64,000 nt of DNA from positions 248,001-312,000 of the forward strand of contig CAKQCB010000003.1 of NCBI GenBank assembly GCA_934216615.1. The letters are read 5' to 3'. Each line of letters starts with the position of its first letter. Within the stretch, counting starts at the first letter, position 1. A program made the position numbers and the translations under genes. The DNA is from an uncultured Anaerolineae bacterium. Lineage in GTDB: Bacteria > Chloroflexota > Anaerolineae > Aggregatilineales > Phototrophicaceae. Positions 52,981 to 61,080 of this stretch are shown here, in pieces. The notes below the pieces were generated by a model, which was not told where the DNA came from, searched no databases, and saw only the letters and a program-made list of their open reading frames with translations.

Positions 52981-53946
52981 TTAGGCTTCTTCGAAAGCGC
53001 TGAGGTCAATTTCCAAATCGGTCAAGAATTGGGCAAACGTCTGTAACGTGACCAAGTTACGCATGTTGTAGCCATATTGCAAATAGTCTTCTGTGAGGTT
53101 GCCCGTCTTGTCATCTTCTGGGAAAGAAAGATGAATCGGCTCGACAGGGTCAACACCGTTATCTGGCAGATCGTTCACAGCGGCGAATAAATTCACCAAC
53201 GGCAAATCATAATCTTCCGCAATACGGATCACCACGCGGTTAAATTCGTCGGTACGGTCCGGTTGTTCTGGGCGTACAGGGATGGTGTACAACACGGGCA
53301 CAATATCCGCTTCGATGGTTTCGAGAATGATCATGCGGTAGTAGTAATCGAATGTGGCGGTGTCAAAAAACAGCACGTCATTGGTGCCAAACATGACCAA
53401 CGCAAAGGCAGGTTGTGACCAGCGATATTCACATTCTAAGGGACTCTCGTTGGCGTTGCACCACTGCGGGTCAGACCATGTAGAGTCTAAAACGCTGGTG
53501 GTCGTAAAACCGCTCGCCGTAGAAAGCCCCGGGTTATCAAACGCGCTGAAATCGACTTCGGCTTCTTCGGTTCGCGCTGGAACCGCGTCAAAATAATGAA
53601 CGACGGCTTGCAGTTCTGCAAACTCGCCGAGGTCATAATCACCCGTTCCAAACGGGTTTAAAAACTCGGCGGAGGCGGTCATACAGTCGCCAATTTTAGA
53701 GAAGACCTGCGCGTTACGTCCCGCTTCTTGTCCACGTTCATAAATGATACGAGCATGATCGGTCAGTTCGGGGATGATCGGCACATCTTCTACCACAACA
53801 TCCGTGATGCTTTCGAGTTCAAAACTGCCTAATTCTGGCGGGGTCAAATCCGGCGTGGCATCTTCTTGAGCGTTCACCGCCCATGTCGCGCTGAGCGCCA
53901 ATAATAAAGCGGGGGTCCACCAGCGCCATGGTCGTCTATAACCCAT
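52981..53946 (-). CDS. Exported SGNH-fold protein with Cys in place of the nucleophile Ser
   Basis: A 321-residue protein with a signal peptide (about 8-26, ending VNA-Q). The SGNH/GDSL layout is visible. Block I is VFSKIGDCMTAS at 81-92, where the nucleophile position holds C88 instead of serine; I rechecked the codon (TGT). Block III is LVMFGTNDVLFF with the oxyanion Asn, and block V has DPVEPIHLSF with the Asp-x-x-His-type pair. The whole catalytic region aligns with the two other SGNH proteins encoded at 57.3 and 59.2 kb, sharing the pattern FL followed by G-x-YDLGEF-x-x-LQ. It lacks the SH3b modules that those carry. It may be a thiol-dependent esterase or transferase, or a non-catalytic carbohydrate binder. 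The target is probably an acylated surface polymer. Confidence 0.75.
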   Translation of the reverse strand: MGYRRPWRWWTPALLLALSATWAVNAQEDATPDLTPPELGSFELESITDVVVEDVPIIPELTDHARIIYERGQEAGRNAQVFSKIGDCMTASAEFLNPFGTGDYDLGEFAELQAVVHYFDAVPARTEEAEVDFSAFDNPGLSTASGFTTTSVLDSTWSDPQWCNANESPLECEYRWSQPAFALVMFGTNDVLFFDTATFDYYYRMIILETIEADIVPVLYTIPVRPEQPDRTDEFNRVVIRIAEDYDLPLVNLFAAVNDLPDNGVDPVEPIHLSFPEDDKTGNLTEDYLQYGYNMRNLVTLQTFAQFLTDLEIDLSAFEEA

Positions 53947-54077
53947 AAAATGTTCTCCTCAAAATCACTGTTTTATCCTGAGTGTGGATATGATCACTCC
54001 ATTGTTGCCAAAATTCTGAGGAATACCAAGCCCCTTATTTTATTTCTTAGCAAATGCTCAACACTGAGCGTAGCAGC

Positions 54078-54114
54078 AAAGATAGGCTGAGGTGAATCCC
54101 CCCAGCCTATCTTT
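54078..54114 (-). terminator. Stem-loop after the small 69-aa gene
   Basis: Perfect 12-bp arms AAAGATAGGCTG (54078-54089) and CAGCCTATCTTT (54103-54114) with a 13-base loop, 34 bases past the stop of the 69-aa gene. The T-tract is short. Confidence 0.55.
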
Positions 54115-54148
54115 GTGTCCCAAAACGATTCGTTAGGATGTCCAGTCA

Positions 54149-54358
54149 CTAACAACCGATTTCACGCTCTATCTCTGGATACGCGTAACACGTCGCCTGC
54201 TCATTGGATTGAGCCTTCCCGCGTACTTGTTGAATGAACTTCCGTATCGCGCCTAGGGGTGCAAACTGTACCTGATGGGTTGCAAGCTCGTCTTCCACCA
54301 TCTGATGCAGGGTTTCTACAGCTTCGAATAAGGGTTTTTGTCCATCACCATAAAACAT
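54149..54358 (-). CDS. Small protein of unknown function
   Basis: A 69-residue predicted cytoplasmic protein. The ATG at 54358 has AAAGGG 8 bases upstream, and a stem-loop follows the stop, which supports a real gene. The sequence is helical in the middle (LFEAVETLHQMVEDELATHQ) and ends with two cysteines. I recognise no family. It lies on the same strand as the large LuxR regulator gene, 125 bases downstream of it, and between two SGNH genes. Confidence 0.55.
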   Translation of the reverse strand: MFYGDGQKPLFEAVETLHQMVEDELATHQVQFAPLGAIRKFIQQVRGKAQSNEQATCYAYPEIEREIGC

Positions 54359-54483
54359 GATTTAAGCCCTTTCTATTTCATACCTGTTGAAAACAGGTTA
54401 TATCGTCAGGTTTACTGTACCAGCCCAACCCGGGGGGATGTCACCTGCCAAAAGATAGGTCTTAGAAATAGGAAGATAGGTTC

Positions 54484-57165
54484 TTAAATCAACCCTTGTT
54501 GACGTGCCTGCGCCACCGCTTGCGTGCGACTTTGCACCGCTAATTTACTCAAAATCTCACTCACATACCACTTTACCGTCCCGACAGACAAAATTAAATG
54601 GTTGGCAATTTGTTTATTCGAAAACCCTTCCGCGACCAATTGAAGAATTTCGCGCTCACGGTCGGTCAATACGGATGTGTGCGAAGCGCCCTGTAATGTC
54701 CCGTTTTGAGAAAACGTGTAAGGAATATCTTCCTCTTCACCCAAGCTCAGTAGGCGATCGAGCGTCACCTCAAAATCAAGCTGTTTCCCACGTTCAAAGG
54801 CAGAGGCATACACCGCTTCGGGTAAGCGTTCATAGATTTCTGCTTGGGTACGAATCAGCAATGGCAGTTTTTTGATAAAGTCTGAATACTGACGTACCGG
54901 AATATCCTCAAGAATTTCCGCAAAGGCCACGAGTTCTATATAGGCTTCGTCGCGCTGATGCGAACTGAGAAACATCAACGCCAGCGGGATCATAAAATCA
55001 AATTTCACATACGCATCATTGATTTCATAGATGGCCAGAAACTCAATCATCTTTCGGTAATGCCGAACAATCGCATCCTGTTGATTGTTGAGATAGGCAG
55101 CGGTACATAACGCCACCGTCGCATCAATATAAGAATCCCCTACGGTAAACGTATGAGGAATATCTAGGCCGATGGCTTCTTCACACAGTTTGCGCCCCGC
55201 CTCAACATCATCTTCCAGCAAGATCATCAACATCCCTTTCAAGGCCATTGATGCCTGCCGAAACGGAAGCAGATTGAGAGATTCTGCCATGTTCCATGCT
55301 TCATGTGCTAAAGAACGGGCATGTTCAAAGTTGCCGGAACGGACGGCGCGCGTGCTGGCAATGAGTAAACTGGCATGTAAACCTTTCAAGTTATTGCGTT
55401 TACGCTGAAGTTCGAACGATTCGGCAAAGTACCGTTCCGAAAGTTCATTTTTTTGCTGGAGCATGTACATTCTCGCCAAATGATGTAATGTCCAGCTCAT
55501 CCCGTTTTCATCGCCGATATCACGTTGGATGATGAGCGCATCTTCTAGCAGGTCTTCCATAGGCATCAGCGTGGGCGCCCAATAGGCAACGGCAATCCAC
55601 ACCATCAGCTCAGCGATATAAAACGGGTCATCTAGCTCGATGTAAATATCTCGGCTTCTGAAGAAATACACATCACTTTTCGAGTACTCACCGTCAATTG
55701 AATAGACGATACCCTGCATCATCGCGCTAAAAGCGATATCTGACGGGGACTCGTAAAATTCTGCGATTTCGAGATTGCGCTGAACAATTTCCGCAAGGAC
55801 GGATACATGATCACGGCTTGTTCCCGCGCCTAAAGAGATCATGCGCACTTGGCGGTTTTTAAGGCGGATAAACAACAGCGCTTCATCACGGGTCTCTTTC
55901 GCCTCAAACGCATGAGCTGCCATCTGCAACAGCTTCTCGCCTTCCATAAACCGCGCGCGCATATCCGAATAAAAGTTGAGCGCCTCTAACATCCCATTGA
56001 GCGCGTCAATCGCTTTTTGATCAACTGCCCTTTTCCACGCCATACGCACATTTTCAAAATCCGCCTCTATTTCTAATAACGAGGCGAACTGTCGGCGGAA
56101 CTTGATGCCTTTGGCTTGCCCATCCATCCATTGAGCGAAATACTCCATGTGCGCGTTCAACACCGCGCTGTGTTGACCAGACGCTTGCAACATTTCTTCG
56201 CTGTATTGGCGCAGTAACTCATGAATGTCATAGCGATTGGTCGCGACGTGGCGTAACCATGATTTATCCACCAGCGAGGCTAAAACATAATGCGATGCGT
56301 CGGCGACGGCTTGGGCCGCCTCACGGGTGAAACCGCCTTTAAATACGGATAAGCGTTGTAAAATGGCCTGTTCATTGGGGTTGAGCAACAGCCATGATTG
56401 ACATAAGACGGTGCGCATACTGCGGTGACGTGCGGGTGTATTGCGGGTCGTGGTCTCTAAAATATCTAAACCCTGTTCAATCTCACGAGCAATTTCCCCA
56501 CAATTCAGAACCCGCACCCAAGACGATGCCAACTCAATCGCAAGCGGCATCCCCTGTACAAGATGACAAATTCGCAAAATGGCCGAATATTCATCCGCGC
56601 TCGAAAAGGAAGGCAGTAGACGTTTTGCGTTCTGCTCAAACAGCGCTACAGCATCCGACGAACCACCCGCTTCAGCATTGGAATAATTCAGCCCGCTCAG
56701 TTCATAGACCCATTCTTCGAGTAACTGCAAGCGTTCGCGCGACGTGACGATGATGCGTAGGTTCGGCGCTGCCATCAACAATTCGCTGATGAAAACGGCA
56801 TCGTCTAAAAGATGCTCGTAATTATCCAAGATCAATAACATCGACTTGTTAGCGAAAAATTGAAACAGCGCAGACTGTAATTCATCCGTCGCGACGACGG
56901 TAAAATTCACCGCTTCTGCAATCGCAACACGGATCGAATGAGGTTCTGTCAAAGACTGTAACGAGACAAAATATGTACCGTCTGCAAAATCATTTTTATG
57001 GACGCGCGCGACTTCTAAAGCAAGGCGTGTTTTACCGATCCCACCCGGCCCAAACAACGTGAGCAGGCGACACTGTGGGTTCAGCCAAAGTTCTTCAATG
57101 GCGCGTAATTCTTCTTTGCGCCCCACAAAAGAGGTCACTTGAGAAGGAATATCAATCTTATCCAT
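54484..57165 (-). CDS. NB-ARC/LuxR-family transcriptional regulator
   Basis: A 893-residue regulator of the large ATPase type. Residues 12-290 form an NB-ARC-like nucleotide-binding module: Walker A GPGGIGKTRLAL (39-50), Walker B MLLILDNYEHLL and the sensor-like IIVTSRERLQLL, followed by the helix with GMPLAIELASSWVRVL. The middle, about 340-800, is helical and TPR-like, and should sense a ligand or partner. The C-terminal 65 residues are a LuxR helix-turn-helix (LTDREREILQLVAEGFSNKQ then HLILSVGTVKWYVSEILSKL). Such proteins usually activate transcription after ligand binding and oligomerisation. Its position between SGNH genes makes the envelope genes around it reasonable targets, but no operator could be identified. 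Confidence 0.88.
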   Translation of the reverse strand: MDKIDIPSQVTSFVGRKEELRAIEELWLNPQCRLLTLFGPGGIGKTRLALEVARVHKNDFADGTYFVSLQSLTEPHSIRVAIAEAVNFTVVATDELQSALFQFFANKSMLLILDNYEHLLDDAVFISELLMAAPNLRIIVTSRERLQLLEEWVYELSGLNYSNAEAGGSSDAVALFEQNAKRLLPSFSSADEYSAILRICHLVQGMPLAIELASSWVRVLNCGEIAREIEQGLDILETTTRNTPARHRSMRTVLCQSWLLLNPNEQAILQRLSVFKGGFTREAAQAVADASHYVLASLVDKSWLRHVATNRYDIHELLRQYSEEMLQASGQHSAVLNAHMEYFAQWMDGQAKGIKFRRQFASLLEIEADFENVRMAWKRAVDQKAIDALNGMLEALNFYSDMRARFMEGEKLLQMAAHAFEAKETRDEALLFIRLKNRQVRMISLGAGTSRDHVSVLAEIVQRNLEIAEFYESPSDIAFSAMMQGIVYSIDGEYSKSDVYFFRSRDIYIELDDPFYIAELMVWIAVAYWAPTLMPMEDLLEDALIIQRDIGDENGMSWTLHHLARMYMLQQKNELSERYFAESFELQRKRNNLKGLHASLLIASTRAVRSGNFEHARSLAHEAWNMAESLNLLPFRQASMALKGMLMILLEDDVEAGRKLCEEAIGLDIPHTFTVGDSYIDATVALCTAAYLNNQQDAIVRHYRKMIEFLAIYEINDAYVKFDFMIPLALMFLSSHQRDEAYIELVAFAEILEDIPVRQYSDFIKKLPLLIRTQAEIYERLPEAVYASAFERGKQLDFEVTLDRLLSLGEEEDIPYTFSQNGTLQGASHTSVLTDREREILQLVAEGFSNKQIANHLILSVGTVKWYVSEILSKLAVQSRTQAVAQARQQGLI

Positions 57166-57246
57166 ACTTTTTCTCTAAGATCAGAATGGCTCAGGACAGC
57201 TTCTTTTATTATACATTTGTTCTAGGCTTATGAATACGAACACTAT

Positions 57247-57297
57247 AAAGATTCATCCCTCTACCACCTTCTCTCAAAGGAACAGGGATGAATCTTT
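57247..57297 (-). terminator. 14-bp stem-loop after the SGNH lipoprotein gene
   Basis: Perfect arms AAAGATTCATCCCT (57247-57260) and AGGGATGAATCTTT (57284-57297) with a 23-base loop, 22 bases past the stop. No long T-run follows, so efficiency is uncertain. Confidence 0.6.
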
Positions 57298-57318
57298 GTT
57301 TGATGTGATCTTAGCGAC

Positions 57319-59052
57319 CTAATATAAAACTTGTCGCCAAACTGAATCGAGGATTTGCAGGACGGTCAAATTGCGCATGGTCGTTCCATAATCCATATTA
57401 TTGCCCGTGAAATCAACCGTAGTCGCAGGTGCGCCCGATGGTGTGGATAAGTGAACACCGTCAGCGTCTAACCCGCGATTGGGCTTGTTCACCAATGAGC
57501 TGTACAAATCCGTCAACGGGATACCATAACTGGCAGAAAGATTCGTCAGCACTTGGTTGTAGGCAATGATGGCATCATTGTGTTGAGCGCGTGGCGGTAA
57601 TGTGCTTAAAATGGGGACTACCCCGCTATTAATCGCCGTTTCGATGATCCGACGCATATTTGCTTCATAGGTAGAAGCGGGGAATGCGGGCGCGTCATTA
57701 GTGCCGATCATGATGATCGCCACTGCGGGACGGGTCACACGGAACTCACACTGGATGGGCGTTTCACCCGGCTGACAAACGCCCGGGTTGGCATTGGCGG
57801 GGTCTAACGCGCTGAAGGTTGACCATGATGCCCGCGCCGACATCGAACTGTTGCGGTACGAATTACTGCCCGCCGAAAAGAACTGGATCACAGGCAGTAG
57901 ATACCCATATTCACCCAGATTGTAACTGGTCATCAAAGGGCGCAAGAAATTATTGGTGTCGGTCAAACTGTCGCCCACCGTCGTAAAGACGTTGCGCTGG
58001 TTGCCCATCGCCTGTCCCTGCATAAAGATGCTTCTCGCGCCACCGCCCACGCTGACCACCACGCTAGGGGCATTTTCAGGCGGGGCTAATTCCACATACG
58101 GCGCAGGTTCAGGGTTTTCGATAGCAGCGACAATGGCAACATCAATCTCTAATTCTAAGAATGATGTGGAAACCCACCCTAGATAGCCTTCGCGCGTTTC
58201 TACCAACACCCATTGTTGATCGACCGTTCGCCCGTTGAGTTGTAATTCCGTCCCTGCCAACAAGTTGAATAACACGGTGCTGGTGGTGTTGGGTAAACGA
58301 CGTAAACGCAAGCCCCCACTGCTGGAGCTGACGCGCGCCATCACTTCATAATCGACGGATTCCACCGCTTGCACATCCAAGATCACCGCGATCCCTTCCA
58401 GCGGTGCAGTGGATAAATCTAATTGATTGGCTTGTACCCAGCCCTGCTGTTGGTCAGCAGTGGCGATACGAAGCCAGTCATTTTCGTTACGCCGTCCGGT
58501 GATGCGAACGGGCGTCAACGCGCTGACGTCACCGATTGCCCCGCTTTCAGTGCTGGTGTCCTCGTAAATCGTGAGGGTGGTTCCACTGGGCACCACCGCG
58601 ACAAAATCTACATTGGCGGTTAAGCCCGTGACCGGAAGCGACGAAATATCTTCTGTGATGTTCACACGTCCGGTTTCGACCCACCCTGCCTGTCCATCAT
58701 CAAAACGGATTTCGACCCACGCATTGTCTTGGGTTCGCCCCACCAGCAAGACTGACGTTTCGGCGCTTGGAACGCGCACGATACGGCTCATCTGCCCGGG
58801 GCTTTCATGCACATAGGGAAGCAATCCCAACGGATTCACCGTCATCGCACGGAAGACCGTCGGCGCGCTGGTCGGCGCAAGCGCGGCAAGCGTCGGTACG
58901 GGGGTGAGCGGTGGCAACGTCGCAATCGCAATCATTTCCGTAGGGGTTGGTGAAGGAGGGCCTTGATCTTGCGTCGCACAGGAAGCAAGCATAAACAGCG
59001 CAACAATCAGCGCTGACAGTTTTTTAAGGTTGAAAAGGTTTAAGCTCTGCAA
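57319..59052 (-). CDS. SGNH-fold lipoprotein with three SH3b modules
   Basis: A 577-residue surface lipoprotein. The lipobox is FMLASC with C25, followed by a Pro/Thr spacer. Three SH3b modules follow: about 70-132, 147-213 and 236-302 (GGLRLRRLPNTTSTVLFNLL then EGYLGWVSTSFLEL). The SGNH domain fills the C-terminal 240 residues, with an intact nucleophile S362 in VFTTVGDSLTDT, oxyanion IIMIGTNDAPAF and the closing GLDADGVHLSTP. It should be an active esterase or acyltransferase held at the cell wall by its SH3b parts. It is the only one of the three paralogues here with the full GDS and GTND motifs. Divergence from the 59.2 kb copy is marked, but the alignment around block I is clear. Confidence 0.82.
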   Translation of the reverse strand: MQSLNLFNLKKLSALIVALFMLASCATQDQGPPSPTPTEMIAIATLPPLTPVPTLAALAPTSAPTVFRAMTVNPLGLLPYVHESPGQMSRIVRVPSAETSVLLVGRTQDNAWVEIRFDDGQAGWVETGRVNITEDISSLPVTGLTANVDFVAVVPSGTTLTIYEDTSTESGAIGDVSALTPVRITGRRNENDWLRIATADQQQGWVQANQLDLSTAPLEGIAVILDVQAVESVDYEVMARVSSSSGGLRLRRLPNTTSTVLFNLLAGTELQLNGRTVDQQWVLVETREGYLGWVSTSFLELEIDVAIVAAIENPEPAPYVELAPPENAPSVVVSVGGGARSIFMQGQAMGNQRNVFTTVGDSLTDTNNFLRPLMTSYNLGEYGYLLPVIQFFSAGSNSYRNSSMSARASWSTFSALDPANANPGVCQPGETPIQCEFRVTRPAVAIIMIGTNDAPAFPASTYEANMRRIIETAINSGVVPILSTLPPRAQHNDAIIAYNQVLTNLSASYGIPLTDLYSSLVNKPNRGLDADGVHLSTPSGAPATTVDFTGNNMDYGTTMRNLTVLQILDSVWRQVLY

Positions 59053-59135
59053 TACATCTCACCTTGCAGCATGTTTTACATGAAGTAGGAAATTATAGTC
59101 GTGCCAAATTAGAGAGTTCAAGTGTGGAGGTGATC

Positions 59136-59163
59136 CGTAGAGGAAACTTTCGCCCCCTCTACG
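59136..59163 (-). terminator. Weak stem-loop between the two SGNH genes
   Basis: Arms CGTAGAGG (59136-59143) and CCTCTACG (59156-59163) with a 12-base loop, 14 bases past the stop of the upstream SGNH gene. Without a T-run its role is uncertain. Confidence 0.4.
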
Positions 59164-59177
59164 AAATCGACTGTCAT

Positions 59178-60356
59178 CTATGAGCCGGATAACGCGGCGT
59201 GGAGGTCGCGCAGAACTTGCAAAGTCAACAGTTCACGCATCGGACGGCCATAAGTTTCTTGGTCACCGCCAAATGAGGTGAAATATTCATCACGGAACGA
59301 GAGATGATAACCATCTGACCCTGTACCACGGTTTTCATAATCATACATTTGCGCGCGCACATCAATGAGTGGCACGTTATTTTGTGTGGCAACTTCACGA
59401 ATCACGGTCACAAATGCCTGTGGCAAACCATCGTTGAAGGTGTCTGCCATCGTGAAGGTTTGTAAAATGGGAATCACCCCATTTTCAGACAACGTACGCA
59501 CCAAACGGTTTAAGTTCGTACGGTATTGGCTGGCGGTGATGAAGCCCATATCCGCAATTCCTAAGTGGATGATGGCGTACATAGGACGGCGAATGCGCAG
59601 TTCGCATTGGAGTGGGGTTTCATTCCCCGTGCAATCATTCCCCGACCAAAGCGGGTCAAAGACGCTGGCGCTCGAAAAACCACTTTGGGCAGTTTCGGCA
59701 TAATCACAGAAAGAACCGGTGCTGTTAAACAGATCGATCACGGGTTGTAAGTCGGTATAAGAGCCTAAGTCGTAATTCCCGTATTGGAAATTGCAGAGGA
59801 ACACAGTCCCCGCCATATTGCTTTCACCCACTTTGATGAACACTGCGGGGTTGTTGCCACGTGCGATGCCGCGTGCATAGATGTTACGCACGTTACGCAT
59901 CACATTTGGCCCCATGCTGATGACAGGTAAATCTGTCCGTTCCGTCAAGAAGGCAAACGGCGTAGGTTCAATGGTGGGTAACCCGCCGACCACTTCACCC
60001 GTTTCGGGGTTCACGACGGGTGCGGGTGGAGGTGCATCTAAAGAAACGACAGGCAGTTCACGAACGCGAACTTCGCTTGAAAACTGGATGTATCCCAGCG
60101 CGCCCCATCCACGTAATGACCCGTCTTCAGTACGAATGAGCGCCCAGTTTGAGCTTTCATCCCGACCTTCAACAATCACGGTGCTGTTTACCGGAATGGT
60201 GCCAATCAATGCGCCATCCACCGCGGGGGCTTGGCGAACATTCAAATTGGCAATTGTGGTTGCGGTAGGAATACCCTGAGCAGCGACCGTGATGACGAGC
60301 GCGAACACAGAAATCAGCAACACAATCAAAAACAATGGCTTGCGATTCGACAGCAT
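59178..60356 (-). CDS. Exported SH3b-SGNH protein with altered catalytic motifs
   Basis: A 392-residue exported protein. The signal peptide (about 7-27, ending AAQ) is followed by an SH3b module at 30-95 (TATTIANLNVRQAPAVDGAL then GWGALGYIQF), a Pro-rich linker and an SGNH domain. Block I reads VFIKVGESNMAG (E178, S179): the serine is kept, but the preceding Asp is Glu. The oxyanion block reads IIHLGIADMGF, so the expected Asn of GTND is lost. The terminal SDGYHLSF keeps the His. It may bind an acylated glycan without turning it over, or use a rearranged oxyanion hole. It lies next to the SGNH lipoprotein gene on the same strand and diverges from the acylation operon at 60.5 kb, sharing about 190 bases of upstream DNA with it. 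Confidence 0.78.
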   Translation of the reverse strand: MLSNRKPLFLIVLLISVFALVITVAAQGIPTATTIANLNVRQAPAVDGALIGTIPVNSTVIVEGRDESSNWALIRTEDGSLRGWGALGYIQFSSEVRVRELPVVSLDAPPPAPVVNPETGEVVGGLPTIEPTPFAFLTERTDLPVISMGPNVMRNVRNIYARGIARGNNPAVFIKVGESNMAGTVFLCNFQYGNYDLGSYTDLQPVIDLFNSTGSFCDYAETAQSGFSSASVFDPLWSGNDCTGNETPLQCELRIRRPMYAIIHLGIADMGFITASQYRTNLNRLVRTLSENGVIPILQTFTMADTFNDGLPQAFVTVIREVATQNNVPLIDVRAQMYDYENRGTGSDGYHLSFRDEYFTSFGGDQETYGRPMRELLTLQVLRDLHAALSGS

Positions 60357-60546
60357 AGTTCAAAATCCTCTGTCATAGATCAACGATTGAGCATAACGCT
60401 TGCAAGCATACATGATCCAACGGAGTGATTCAACGTTTGAGCGCTCACCGTAGGGTGAACGGATATTTTTGCACTCTCCAGCATTGGCGACAGGGACACT
60501 GTCAGGTAGACTTGACCCACTTTGGAAAGTTTGGAGAAGATCATCT

Positions 60547-60960
60547 ATGACTGCGCGTTTAGCCTCTTTTCTGCTGTTGCTGGTTGCCATCAGCAGTTTA
60601 CTCACCGCGTGTAATACCGATGGAGCCGACACCCCCAGCGGAAACAATGATGCCGCTGTCAATGCCGTGATGCGTTATCTTGAAGCGCGCGTTGCTACAG
60701 ACCGCAGCGCGATGCAGGCCGTCTCTTGTGCGGCTTGGGAAGCGCAAGCCGGCATCCAAGCCGAGTCTTTCCGTTCGATGAATGCACAACTTGAAGATGT
60801 CGTTTGTACCGCCAGCACCGAAGATGGCGCAACGCTGGTCACCTGTGAGGGGCAAATTGTGACCTCTTATAACGGCGAAAACCGCTCATGGCCTTTGCCT
60901 GTTTACAGCGTCACCCAAGAAGATGGCGACTGGAAAGTTTGTGGCGAAGCGGAGCGCTAA
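60547..60960 (+). CDS. Small lipoprotein, first gene of the acylation operon
   Basis: A 137-residue lipoprotein of unknown function. The ATG at 60547 has GGAGA 9 bases upstream. The lipobox is SLLTAC, with C22. The mature part is short, with three cysteines and a beta-rich end (TLVTCEGQIVTSYNGENRSW) reminiscent of small nuclear-transport-factor-like or immunoglobulin-like folds found in surface lipoproteins. The next gene, for a 37-residue microprotein, begins 3 bases downstream, so the lipoprotein belongs to the same operon as the MBOAT acyltransferase. A role as a substrate-presenting or accessory factor is possible but cannot be read from sequence. Confidence 0.75.
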   Translation: MTARLASFLLLLVAISSLLTACNTDGADTPSGNNDAAVNAVMRYLEARVATDRSAMQAVSCAAWEAQAGIQAESFRSMNAQLEDVVCTASTEDGATLVTCEGQIVTSYNGENRSWPLPVYSVTQEDGDWKVCGEAER

Positions 60961-60963
60961 ACG

Positions 60964-61077
60964 ATGCATATAAAATCCCGCGAAACCTTGCTGGCGTTGG
61001 GGTTGGCGATTGCGGTTTGTTTGCTCATCATTGCCACGACGGACAGCGCCCCGCTCTGGATTTATCAAGGGTTTTAA
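60964..61077 (+). CDS. DltX-like microprotein (37 aa)
   Basis: I found this short gene by translating the gap between the lipoprotein and MBOAT genes. It encodes 37 residues: a charged head (MHIKSRE), one membrane helix (LLALGLAIAVCLLIIA) and the C-terminus APLWIYQGF. The gaps to its neighbours are 3 bases on each side, as expected in a tight operon. DltX, the microprotein of the teichoic-acid D-alanylation system, has the same size, topology and an aromatic-I-Y-x-x-F end. Its C-terminal tyrosine is reported to carry the acyl group handed over by DltB. Here the equivalent would be Y34 in WIYQGF. This gene is followed directly by an MBOAT (DltB-like) and an SGNH (DltD-like) gene, the same functional set. 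The assignment rests on motif, length and context. Confidence 0.72.
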   Translation: MHIKSRETLLALGLAIAVCLLIIATTDSAPLWIYQGF

Positions 61078-61080
61078 CCA

